This document shows positions 1 to 11,144 of a stretch of 64,000 nt of DNA, one piece after another; position 1 is the first letter of the stretch; each line of letters begins with the position of its first letter. The stretch comes from Chlorokybus atmophyticus. Taxonomy: Eukaryota > Streptophyta > Chlorokybophyceae > Chlorokybales > Chlorokybaceae. The stretch is taken from NCBI GenBank assembly GCA_009103225.1, contig RHPI01002533.1:1659802-1723801 (forward strand), read 5' to 3'. Under the pieces are notes generated by a model that had not been told where the DNA came from, ran no database searches, and worked only from the letters and a program-made list of their open reading frames with translations. Made by a program: the position numbers and the translations under genes.

Positions 1-66
1 GTATGCCTGCTGCATAGTCCTGACTTGCAGCGTCACACATAGGCCATCGGCGGCTCAGCAAGACAG

Positions 67-699
67 GGTGCTCCAAAAGCCGTTGTACAGGAAAAGCCAA
101 AAGCAGTGCTTTATGGCCATGATGACTATGTTACATGCGTGGCAGTCTGTTCCGAAATGGATTTGGTCGTTAGCGGAAGCGCTGATGGTACCTGCATCCT
201 TCACACTATACGGGACAGTCGTTACTTGCGCTCTATTACTCATCCTGATCGGGGAGCAATCATGCTGGTTGCCGCCTCCATGCATGGGTAACTGTTGATG
301 TTGCTATGCCTAACATCTGTTTATGCAAAGTTCGGGCAGTGCTTGATCATTTCTCTTCACAGGTGCATTGTGATGTACTCCCTGGTAGATCTTGCGCTGC
401 ACGCCTATACAGTCAATGGCACGCACCTGGCGAGTGAAGATGCAGCCGAGAGACTCACCGTACTCAGCATCAGCGCTGATGGGAACTATCTGTTGACTGG
501 GGGTGAAAGGGGTTGCATTACAGCGAGGCTCCTGCCATCATTGAAGGTTGCAAGGAAATACGAAGGCACAGGGGTAACTATCTGTTCCCTCAGTGTCACG
601 CCCGAAGATTGCTTCCTTGCTGGGCTTCAGGACGGCAGCCTGTTGGTGTTTTCATTGGACCCAGTTGAGTTGCGCAAAGGCAGCACAGGTGCACTTTAG
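67..699 (+). CDS. BEACH/WD40 (neurobeachin-type) protein, C-terminal end only
   Basis: Last two visible exons, about 67-287 and 363-699, joined by a GT-AG intron at 288-362; the upstream part lies outside the window. The translated segment contains VLYGHDDYVTCVAV, VVSGSADGTC, LLTGGERG and ends near SLLVFSLDPVELRKG. This order of WD40 blades is the one seen at the C-terminus of neurobeachin/LRBA/NBEAL BEACH proteins (family knowledge). Those are large scaffold proteins acting in vesicle trafficking. The BEACH domain itself is not in the window, so assignment rests on the WD40 tail alone. The stop TAG at 697-699 could in principle be bypassed by a donor just before it, but I see no good continuing exon. 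Confidence 0.75.
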
Positions 700-2095
700 T
701 TGCTTGCCGCTGCGCCTGCAGGACGTCGCTGCTGCTAGCAGAACAGACCTGCTGATCATCCCAAGACCCTCAGGTTATACATGCTGGCTTGTTAGTCTTG
801 CTCGCAAATCTGCTCTTGACTTCCTGGCCTCCCAGCAAAGATGTTGCTTTAACTTTGGTGTTGCTCTAACCGTCTTGATGGTAGCAGGCAGCAAGAGGCT
901 GTGGCGTACGCTGCGCATTCCAATTTGTCAGGTTGTGCAGAGAACACACTGTTGATTTCAAGGGCTACAAGCTTATTGCAATGGTCCATGCTGGACACAC
1001 GAGTGGCTGTGCGCAATGGAGCATTGGTAATAGGTATCCGGTTGGTTTAGAGTTAGTTGCCACTGCTAGGCAGTGCATCATAAGTGTTGTCAGACCGATT
1101 CGCTTTGGCCAGCCAGATTCGTTGTATCACAGCAGTCAAGTTGAGTTTAAACGTTGCTTATGATGCAATCTGACAGGTTCCTCATGGTCAACTTGCCTCC
1201 AAGGCACTATTGCGTTGACATGGACAGAGCTCAAGAGTGTTAAGTGTGAATGCGTGTGCAATCAAGTTTTAAAGCATACACAAGCAAGCGCAATAGCACT
1301 ACAACATCAGCAAGTCAGAGAATTGGGGGCCCAAAGCACAGACAACGACCGAGACAAGTAAGTTGGCAGGGAGGACGTCAGCACCACCTGCGCAGCAGAG
1401 GTGTAGGCGTCAGGGCCAGCGTAGCAGCAGCAGCAGGTGACAACGACGACGCTAGCAAGCAGCGAGCAAGTTGTGCTTCAACCTGTCCGCTTAGCTCGCC
1501 ATGGTCGGGTACCCAGCAGTAAATGGAGGTCGCTTTTATGTCCAAATGTAGCTTACAACTATCGGAACTCAGCCCATACAATCTTTACTTAGCCCACAAT
1601 AAATGCATGCGGATGCGCTACACACCCTTGTTAATCATGAGCTCCATTTTGGCCCTCGCTAATCTTGCTGCCTGTATGGGGGTCCAGTCAGTTGTCGTCG
1701 CAGTTGTCAGCATCATCGTCATTCGAGTCGTGTGCGTGCTGCTGTGCTCAAGCCCGGCCTGACTTCCGCCTTTACTGTACAGGTTGTCTTTCACGCTTCC
1801 TTGGCGCCTGCTCCTTGCATCATGCCTCTGCCTGCTGGAGGGTCCGGTCCAAACCAAGTTAGTGTCCTGGCTTAAGTGGTGGCTTTGTATTGAAGAGCTC
1901 TGACTTGGCCCCCGTCCAGTTGAGTGTATTGCGTGTGTTTGCTGAAGTGTGCTTGCTGCTTGTGCACATTTATTCCGATTCACAAAAGAGTGTGCTTCGC
2001 GCAACTCTTGAGTATGTTATGTATGTGCGTGTGGCTTGCGTATTGTTTATAGATTATCTTAGACTTGCTTTATGCAGCTAATGTGTGAGTTGCTT
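700..2095. other. 3' flank / intergenic, no gene seen
   Basis: Sequence downstream of the BEACH-type gene. Short open frames occur on both strands but none has recognisable motifs, splice continuity or biased composition. Part is presumably 3' UTR. Confidence 0.5.
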
Positions 2096-2162
2096 ACACG
2101 TGTTGATGTATCACTACCGTACGCTAGCCGCTAGCTGACGGTAGTGATACGTCGACACGTGT
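2096..2162. repeat. 25-bp inverted repeat with 17-bp loop
   Basis: Arms 2096-2120 and 2138-2162 are reverse complements with two mismatches, around a loop that is itself rich in GCTAGC. It can form a long hairpin and looks like a foldback/MITE-like element; no target-site duplication or transposase is visible. Confidence 0.7.
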
Positions 2163-2397
2163 ACTAATTTCAAAAATTGAGGTGATGACTTTACCTTACA
2201 TGAAAAGGCAAGGGGCAAGGTTTATGTTGACTCACAATTTCATAAGGCATACAACAACATGTACATGGCGCATATTGCGTAGCATAGCAGCGGTGATTCA
2301 CTTCGCGCTAATTATAGCATTTACCACAGCGTTCACTATAGTATTTGTCGACAGTTGGCATAGCCGATACACGGCGCATGTTAAAGCGGCTGTAAGT

Positions 2398-2458
2398 ACA
2401 CACGGATTGCACTCCGTGTGTAGAGAGGTAAGAGGGCATGCCCTCTTACCTCTGTACA
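2398..2458. repeat. Cluster of two perfect palindromes
   Basis: A 9-bp-arm hairpin (2398-2406 / 2413-2421) is followed immediately by a perfect 28-bp palindrome at 2425-2452 (GAGGTAAGAGGGCAT and its complement), which extends with one mismatch to about 2419-2458. A further hairpin with 8-bp arms lies at 2585-2602. Confidence 0.75.
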
Positions 2459-2559
2459 CATGCAAGTAGGCTAGCTGGCAGGCAGTAGTAAGCATTACTC
2501 AGGTTTTGTTGCCCGCGAGCTTAGCTAGCCGGTCGAAATGAGATATGGCTAAGTGTGTG

Positions 2560-3760
2560 TCTTGCAATATGCGCACTACAATCTGTTGACATTCATGTCA
2601 ACAAGCTGCAATGCGCAGCGCAGCGACTGTCTTAATTAAATAAACTCTGCGCACTATGGTCTTTAAAAGCATCGCATATGCTATGCATATCCATTAAGTT
2701 GTTGGGCGGCTATAAGAACACATAACTTACAAAAATAAAATGTGGGTACCATATTACGTTACACATTAAACGTTATGAGACTATTGAAGACATAGAAGTG
2801 CTTATAACAGCCAGTAGTTGTCGACTTGATCAGCCACTTGATGTTATAATGTAGGTGGTTAAGACCCCTTAATGTTTAAATGCATTAATGCATTAAAATT
2901 GTGGTATGCCAAGGTAATATTTGAAATGATGAGCGCTAAGGTTGTTGAAAATACTTGCATTTTCAATTAAAGCTACACGACTCGTGCAACAATATGAGCA
3001 TATCTGCAGATTCCGAGATATAAGGTATGGTGCATGCAACGTTGCGCAACAACCGAGAAGATTTGGTTTTTTGTGAACAATTACTTGAGAACGTTTGCTA
3101 AAGTTGTATGCTATGAATCAGTGGCGCAATGCATGGACTTGGTATGATGCAGCACAATTCATGCATCAACATAGTAATCGAATGTAATAATCCATGAACA
3201 TGCTAAAAAGTAATTGTATTCATGCATCATGTGTTACGGTACATTTTGTATAAGTCATATAATGAATCTGTAACAAAACAATTATATAATATACTTGTAA
3301 AAACATATATATATATATACATATACATATATATATAATTATATGTATACATATATATACGTATATGTATACCAATATATTAGTTTACATATACGTATAT
3401 ATATATGTAAATTTATAAGGTATGCAAAACCTTTAAAATCCGACGCATCCAAGAATCACGTAAAGCAATTGATGATGCTTGTACGTAAATAAGTAAGGTG
3501 TACACGAATGTCAATTGTTATATACGCATAATTCATAAAATGATTATGATATACTTGTTAATCAAAATAAAATCTTCAAAGTAGTTGACGTTTAAAGAAT
3601 ACACATACATTACTATCACATGATTTGTTTATGTTTGCTTTCAAGCCCAATTTTAAACTTGTAACGTTCAAATGCAAGATGATAAACGTCGCTGTACAAC
3701 ATGTATGAAATTGGTACTATGTTCGCGTAGTCTCATGCGTCGTCGGGCCATAGAAGCATA
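2560..3760. other. AT-rich gene-free island with TA microsatellite
   Basis: Roughly 1.2 kb that is conspicuously AT-rich compared with its flanks. It includes a degenerate TA/TATACA microsatellite at about 3306-3420. No ORF of note, RNA gene or repeat family is recognisable. Confidence 0.6.
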
Positions 3761-5288
3761 GGCTATACCTGGTAGGTCTGACGCAGGCTCACCTACGGTT
3801 TTGAGTGCGTATCTCGATAATTATTGCGCAATGTCTCCAGACTCCGAGTCATACGTGGCACTTGCGGTGGCGGGGACGTGCGCATGGGCACGAGCTAACG
3901 TCACCCCGCAAAAAGCGAGGTTAGGTCAGGTCGGGGCCGCGCTGTGTGCCGTCATCACCGACCGCGGCCTGCTATACCCTTTAACTACGTGTTAAGCCTG
4001 GCAGCCACCGTTACAGTTGAGCGCCAACGGTACCAGCACAGAGCCCTGGTTGTTTGAATTCTAGTTCTAGTTCCCGTCTAACGTCGTTGAGTCGAACTGC
4101 CACTGTACTGCATTTCCCCGCGTGGTCATCTAGTCAGCGCGCCGCGGCCACCAGCGCGACCGTTCCCTACCGCCAAAAGCCCTCAACAACGCCGGTCTAT
4201 GCCGGACGTTCTACCAGATCACAGCATGGAAAGCGTACAATTTTGAAAGCCCAAGACCGATGCAATAACCGAAGCTGGCCGGCCGTCGATATTGTTAACA
4301 GGAGCCGCGGCAGGGCGCCGCCGTTGGCTTGGGGGTGGGGACTGAAAGGGGGGGGCTTTTAACGCTAGCTTTATCGGCGGTGCCGTTAGCGCTATATCTG
4401 GCTTCCCGGCCAACCATTTAGGAAGACTGCTAGAGAGGCAGGCAGCAGAGCAGTAGGGGAGAAGCAGCCGGCGGCGGCGGCGGCGGTGGGGGACCGCAAC
4501 AGCGCCACCGTGCGACCACGGTAGCAGTGGGTCGTTGGTACTCCGGATCGCTTCCCGCAGCAGGTACTTTGCATGTTGTTGCTGTGTTGTCACCTGAATT
4601 GCGTTGGCCTGACGGCATGCTGCTGTGCTTGTGCTCAGCTGCGGCGCCTGCAAGTCTGGTAGTTGGTCCGTGTGCTGGTTGTGTCAGTTGTGTGTCTTGT
4701 GGTCTGTTGAGCTGTTTCATCATGGTAGGGCGCTACGCTAGTGCTTGATGTGCAGTCGCTTTGACACGACGTTGGTGTGCTTACGTTGCAGCCTTTGACG
4801 GCTGGCATGTGAATTGGGCAGCACTGTCACGAAAGCAAGCTTGCCTCTGCTTACTACGCAATGTAAACATATAACACGTTACAGTCAACCAGCACTGGCT
4901 GCATGCATTTGCTGCTTGGTTGTGACGGAAGACCTGTCTGTTACTACTGAGCGGCAGCGTGTTGTTGTGTTACAGTTGTTCGTGCGTTTTACTCGCTCAA
5001 ATGTCCCTCTGCGTGGTGCGAAGGGGGTTTGGCACGACAGCGGCGCAGCTGCTAGCCCGCAACAGCAGAGTCAGGTTGAAGCCAAAGAGATATCTGTCTG
5101 TGCTGCCCTGCAGACCGTCAGTCAGGCCCGTGAAGCTGTCATCAAGGAGGTCCGCTGCTTGGCTTGCATGCACATGCGCCACAAGTTTGAGCTGCTGCCT
5201 GTACAATTAAACTTGTGGCCTGCTTTGGTGTTGCAGCTTTCGTGTGTACAATACCTTAGCAGTAGGTGCAACAGCCTCGTGTAGGGAG
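3761..5288. other. Intergenic and probable 5' region of the raffinose-synthase gene
   Basis: Composition returns to GC-rich. Several short ORFs are present (3801-3995, 4054-4362, 4814-5284 on +; 4219-4653 on -) without motifs or convincing splice structure. The section just before 5289 is the likely promoter/5' UTR of the next gene; the frame is open upstream to another ATG-less start at 5244. Confidence 0.4.
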
Positions 5289-8200
5289 ATGGAGGAACAA
5301 CATTCCCTGTCAAGCATAACTCTGCAAGATGACAGCTTGCAATACCATTCCAATGTCATTCTAGAGAGTGTTGCAAAGGTAAGCAGCAGTTACATGCCCT
5401 CACACAATCACACACTTGCAAATGTTGGATATGGTAGTTGCTCACCCTCTGACGCACGCAGAACTTCTACGCTACTGATCTCCAGTATGAGAACTCCAGC
5501 ATGGCAGACACTGACAGTCCCCTAGCAGGCGTTATACTTGGTACGTTCATTTGCAGCCAGGTGCGGTGATGAATTGGACTTTGTAGGTGTGTGCCAACCT
5601 CTTTAACGCTTGCTTCCGCACCAGGCGCAAAGGTGGCTACGCCAAAGGCCTACCACGACGTTCCTCTTGGTCGACTTCGTTGTAGACGTACGCTTGGCCT
5701 GGGACGCATCAAGATCTGGTGGATGCAACCCACATGGGGCGCTAAGGGCGCCAACATCCCGTCTGAAACTCAGGTTTGTGCAGGTTACACTCCCACTTGA
5801 TGTTGGCATGGCTGCCGTTTACTACACCTATGTTCATCATACGCATTCTGTGCTTGACCAATTGTATCAATGGGTGAAGTTGCTGTTGGCTGAGCTGGAA
5901 GAAGGTGGACCATATGCGGCGATCCTTCCCTTGATAGACGCTTCGGGTTTTCGGGCCACTTTGCACGATGGTGAAGGCACCAAAGACAAGGGGTGGCTTA
6001 CGCTGCGCATTGAGAGCGGCTGCCCTCAGACAATGGTACCCTTACCTTTCAAGTTGGATGTGTGCATGTGTGTCGTGTTGGGTACACCCCTGCTTGGTGA
6101 TGGTCAAAGGTGGTGGTGGTGGGGTGGGGTGGTGGTGGTGGTGTGGGGGGGGGGGGGGGGGGGNNNNNNNNNNNNNNNNNNNNGGGGGGGGGGTCCCCGC
6201 CTCATGGATTGCAAAGCTCGTTTCGCATTTGTATATGTACAGCTCAGCACTCCAACGACATCACCTTGTATGTATGTGCTTGCAGGCGTCTGATTGGAGC
6301 TCTCTCATTGCAATTACTGCCAGCTCAAGCCCTTATGAAGCCATCTCAGCTGCCGTCGAGCTGGCGTCAAAGAGGCTCAAGACCTTCCGCACACTCAAGG
6401 AGAAGACTCTGCCACCATGGTTGGACTACTTCGGATGGTGCACCTGGGATGCATTCTACTACACTGTTTGCGCACAGGTGACTTGCATGCGTCATCAACA
6501 ACGGTTTCATATCGGCATCCAGTGTTGCACGTGCGCTCACCCACGCATTGCACTGCAGGACATCCCAGCCGGGTTGCGCACACTCAATGTTGGAGGCACT
6601 CCTGCGAAATTTGTCATTATTGATGATGGCTGGCAATCAGTACAAGTAGACCCCCAGTATCGCAAGCAGTTGTCCAATGCAATGACCGAAGCTGCTGTGG
6701 ACCATTCGCTCCTTCGCAAGCTTCCACAGGTACTTATTCGTTGCACAACATCAGCAATACATGTACTATATGCTAACCAAATCACCCCTTGCTGAAGTGA
6801 CTCGATTGTTGATCATGTGTTGCAGTATCTGTTGCGCCCACTACAAGTCGCTGGTAACTACATTCTAGGCTTGGGAACCAAGGGTGTTCAGCTTTGGTAT
6901 GATAACCTGGTTGCACCAGCTCCAAACGGGTCCCTACGGGTAAGTAGTACTCCAGTTTGCAGCATAGAACTCGACTTGCCGTACGAGGCATGCTGTTCAA
7001 AGACATCAATGTTGCCATGCACGTGCAGGTGAAAGCTTGGATTTTGATGGCACATTATCTTCTGCGGGCACCACTTCTGGCTCACTACGCGCAAGTCATG
7101 ACCTTGTCCAAGCGCTTGGTTTCAGTCCGAGCGAACACGAAGTTTGCACATATTGATGCTGGCCGTGAAGACGGCGAGTCCACACCTGAGGAAGGTGGTG
7201 GCCTCAAAGCTGTCGTCAAGAACGCCAAGGAGGTGCATGGAGCGAAGTGGATGCTGGCTTGGCACGCTTTCCCAGGCTACTGGGGTGGAGTCTCCCCTCA
7301 TTCGGAGGATACTAAAAAGTGAGTCCTCTGGCCGATTCATCCAGTTGAACACTTTACATTGCAAAGTGTTCAACGACTGACATTAATTGCGCTGGTAGGT
7401 ACGACCCTTCCTTGGTAGCTCCCAACAACATCCCTGCCATCATCGAGTACGAGCCGCATGTGCAGTGGGACCCCACAGCCATGGGCGGTGTGGGCGTTGT
7501 GCCCCCGGAGCGCGTTGCTGACCTGTACAAGGACATGCATTCCTACTTGGCTAACGCTGGCATAGATGGCCTCAAGGTCTGTCACATCTTAAGTTAGCAT
7601 GAGGCATGCATGTGCTTTGTCATATATATGCTAACAACTTGTAGCACACTGACTTGGGGTGTATCGGTGCAGGTTGATGTGCAGGCCGGTGTGGGCGCCA
7701 TGGGCACAGGGTATGGTGGCGGGTCTTCTCTCGTCAAGAGATACACCGAAGCACTGGAAACATCTGTGAAGAGGCATTTCCCTGAGGGCAGCGTCATGGG
7801 CTGCATGTGCCACTCCACCGAGAATTTGATGCATTACATGGATACACCCGTGGCACGCGCCTCTGATGACTTCTAGTAAGTACATACATACAGCAAAGTG
7901 CCGTGCCATTTTCATTACCACATACAGAGTCATTGTTGAGTTGGTGCTTGCAACATGCCGTTGGTGTCAACACTCATTGACGCTTCACTATATTGCTTGC
8001 AGCCCTAGAGTGGAGGCCAGCCACAGCGCACACATCGTGGGTGTGGCATACAACAGCTTGCTTATTGGCGAGATTGCACAGCCCGACTGGGACATGTTTC
8101 ATTCAAAGCACCCGGCAGCTGGTCTGCATGCGGCAGCCAGAGCTGTTGGTGGCACAGCGGTATGTCATATATGGAAAACTTGGGTAGGTTGCATAAGCCA

Positions 8201-9158
8201 CATCGCTTGCGCAGTGGTCTAAGCGTCATGTTTGCACAGCTGTACGTCAGCGATGTCCCCGGTGAGCACGATTTTGATCTGTTAAAGAAGGTAGTTCTGC
8301 CCGACGGTCGCATCCTGCGTGCTCTGCTACCTGGCAGGCCAACTCGGGACTGCTTGTTTAATGATGTTTCTCGTGACTGCAAGACTGCCCTGAAGGCAAG
8401 TGCCCTCTCTAAGAGCTGCAGTTCAAGTCGACTTGTGTTGAGACATGTGCAAATGCTTACCCAAGTTGTATTGCCAGGTGTGGAACCACAATAAAACAGG
8501 CGGTGTGCTCGCAGCATTCAATGTGCAGGGAGCATCTTGGGACCGAACAAAGCGCGCATTCACCACCCATGATCCACAACCACCAACTCTGGAAGCCACC
8601 CTGTCCCCTCGTGATGTTGAGCAACTCTCTGCCTTCCCTGAAACAGGTGTTCTTAACATACAAGTTGCGTGCGTGAATCACTTTGATTCTGTGTCGAAAC
8701 TGCAAGTGGCCCGTTCGCTTGCACGTCCACATCTGTCTAACATGTTCCCTCTTGCAGGCATATACGCAGTTCATCAACACAGCACCGATCAGCTGCACAT
8801 CATGCCCATTGACGGGAAGCTGCAGTTGAAGCTGAAGCCTCTGGAGTATGAGATTGTGAGCGTGACGCCGGTGTACAGGAAGCTTGATGTGCAGTTTGCT
8901 GCCGTCGGCCTCGCAGACATGTTCAACGGCGGTGGAGCTGTTCTGGCCCAAGAGTTGGTCAGTCACCACCACAAGGTGTCTGCCACCATCACTGCACGCG
9001 GGTGCGGTAGGTTCGTGTGCCACACCAACATCTCTCCTGTTGGCGTGTGTGTGAACGGTGCCGCATGCGAGTTCACCTTCGACGAGGCCACCCAGCGGCT
9101 GGAGTTCCTGGTGCCATTTGTTGAAGCTGATTCTGTTGCCATTGGTGTGCTGTGGTAA
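5289..9158 (+). CDS. Raffinose synthase / seed-imbibition (Sip1) family glycosidase, GH36-like
   Basis: Fourteen exons: 5289-5378, 5462-5540, 5587-5773, 5880-6059, 6286-6477, 6559-6729, 6826-6939, 7029-7318, 7399-7576, 7673-7875, 8003-8159, 8240-8395, 8478-8646, 8758-9158, about 855 residues. Diagnostic family motifs appear in order: [114 protein letters not shown] and [10 protein letters not shown]. Family members transfer or hydrolyse galactosyl groups of raffinose-series sugars; the Asp of VDVQ and of SDDFY are the expected catalytic carboxylates (family inference). Which activity (synthase or alkaline galactosidase) cannot be told. The intron at 8396-8477 starts with GC (AAG|GCAAGT). The intron at 6060-6285 holds an assembly gap. 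The phase across the 5541-5586 intron is off by one base, so the N-terminal join is uncertain. Confidence 0.93.
6164..6183. other. Assembly gap (20 N) inside an intron, poly-G flanked
   Basis: A GGT/GGGT-rich tract from about 6110 runs into poly-G, then N, then poly-G again. It interrupts only intron sequence of the raffinose-synthase-type gene. Confidence 0.95.
7344..7374. repeat. Perfect 12-bp-arm hairpin in an intron
   Basis: GTTGAACACTTT at 7344-7355 and its exact reverse complement at 7363-7374 around a 7-nt loop. It fills the middle of the short 7319-7398 intron. Confidence 0.85.
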
Positions 9159-11144
9159 ATTTTGCACACAAGCTTTGCCACAAGCACAGTACAGCTGCGC
9201 CATTGCGCAGAAAATGGTTGGTCGGCCATACTGCTGGGCTGATTCAGCAGCAGCGCAGCACTCGGTCTGCTACGTTGACCATGTAGTTTGTTACGTAAGA
9301 ACAGCAGCCCAGCTGTTGTAGCGTTGTTGTGCATAGGGTCATATCCTTGATGGCCAGGCCGGTTGAACTACATTTGCTTGGGGCCTGTAGTGTAATTAGG
9401 CGATTGAAGTAGTCAAACTACTATTGGTTTGATGGTATTATACATAAATAACTGCTCTTGCCTATACTGCTGGCAGGGCAGCGTTTATGTGCTGGCCATT
9501 GGATTGTGTATTTAACTGCAAAGCGCGCTGGCTATTGACTGGTAGCAACCACATTGTTGTGTGGTGATGTTGGTAACCTTGCCTCCTACAGTATAGCAGA
9601 CTTGGCAAGGCATATTGATAGGTTCTTGTCATTCAGCTTGCTTCACATGTTGCTGGTTGCTTGCTGCTATGGTTCATGCTATGTGTATTAGCACGTATAT
9701 GATTCCGGCCTTTGAGCTTGCTTTACAGCAACTCTTATGTGTGATGTGCAGAATCATTACTAACACCACCTGCGTCCTGGTAGTCAACACTTTGCTTGCA
9801 TCAGTTGCGGGTGTATCACCATATGCCCACCACCATAATGCTCAGTAGCTGCAGCACGTGGCTTGTGTAGATTATTCCGCGTAGAGCGTGTGTATTGGGT
9901 AGGCTGCACAACAGGCTGGCAAGGCTTCTAAACTCATGTTCCTCACTGGCTGTGGGCAATTCCCTCATGACACAGGATATCACAGGTCGTGCACTTTGAA
10001 GCACAAACCCAGCAGGGCACTGCACATAAAGTATGCAATGTGCAGCGTATGCAAAACTCACTCACTGTGCACATACAGCATGCGTAGGCAGAGCAGAAAG
10101 GCAGACGCATACGCGCCCTTTGCCCTCAGCATCCTTGCATTCACCAATCTTATCATAGGCATTGCCATCCGGGTACCCAACATGAAAGGTACCCACTCTG
10201 CTAAGCACGACTGTAGTGTACCCGAGTGTATTGCTGCGCCAGTCGCTTGCTGCCACACCTTGGTACCTCCCTACTTTCCTTTTGCTTGCCCTCTGCTACA
10301 AGACACAAGTAAGTCTTGGGTGGTGCGTTCACAATGGCATTCACAGGCGGCAACCAAGTGCAAACTAAGCCCTCAGTCAAGGCCAGGATGTTTCCACATC
10401 GTCCAAGTCTGCTACCGATACTGCTAGCAGCAGAGGCCAGCCGCGTCATCAGCCACTCAACCACAACAGCGGTCAAACACATCGCACCGATAGTGAGCAC
10501 TACCAACACGATGTGCTCAGCAGCTGGTGCAGCCGAGGCAGCCTCGGCAGCGGCACTCTTGGCCGTCAGTGTGGTTAAGACAGTTGTCATCATAGGGCGT
10601 GTTTGTATGGCATATGCAGCGACAGATGACTGGTGACATGAATGCTGCTCTTACAGTCAGCAAAGCGCAGGTAGACGCTCCATGTTGGTATTGCGGCGCT
10701 TGCACCAGCAGTCCTCGTGTTGAAGATTAATCTGACGGACACTTGTATGTACAAATCATTCGCCACAAGCGATTGCTCTTTGTCGCAAGTGCAGTCAGCA
10801 AACTTGCAAGCGCTGTTTTCGTCAAACAGCAAGGCTGGCAAACATATGTATTGTTGACGCTCAATGTCACACATAATCCAAGTCTAATCAGTGCAGTTGT
10901 TGCCAGGATACCTGAACAGTAGCGGTGCAGCACGCGCCCGGAGTACTGGACAATTGCCACAGTCCGGCAGTCCACTGTGGTTGACTGTTTCTGCGCACCA
11001 ACAAACAACAACAAAGCCAGGCAGCAAATGCATGGTATGTGAAGTGTGTGTAAGCAACAACTACTTCTTTCAATGACAATGACCCGTTATGTCAACAACA
11101 GTGTGGTACCAGTATATCCCAATACAAGAACCTGCAAGTCAACT
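9159..11144. other. 3' flanks of two convergent genes
   Basis: Between the raffinose-synthase-type gene and the LRAT gene. No confident gene. A minus-strand open stretch at 10201-10593 encodes an Ala-rich segment with a hydrophobic run (HIVLVVLTIGAMCLTAVVV) and could be an additional 3' exon of the LRAT gene, because a possible donor (CAA|GTAGTA) lies just before that gene's stop; I could not confirm the join. Confidence 0.4.

Noticed and set aside
8457-9203. 248-residue minus-strand ORF
   Set aside because: It lies opposite the conserved last exons of the raffinose-synthase-type gene and has no motifs of its own.
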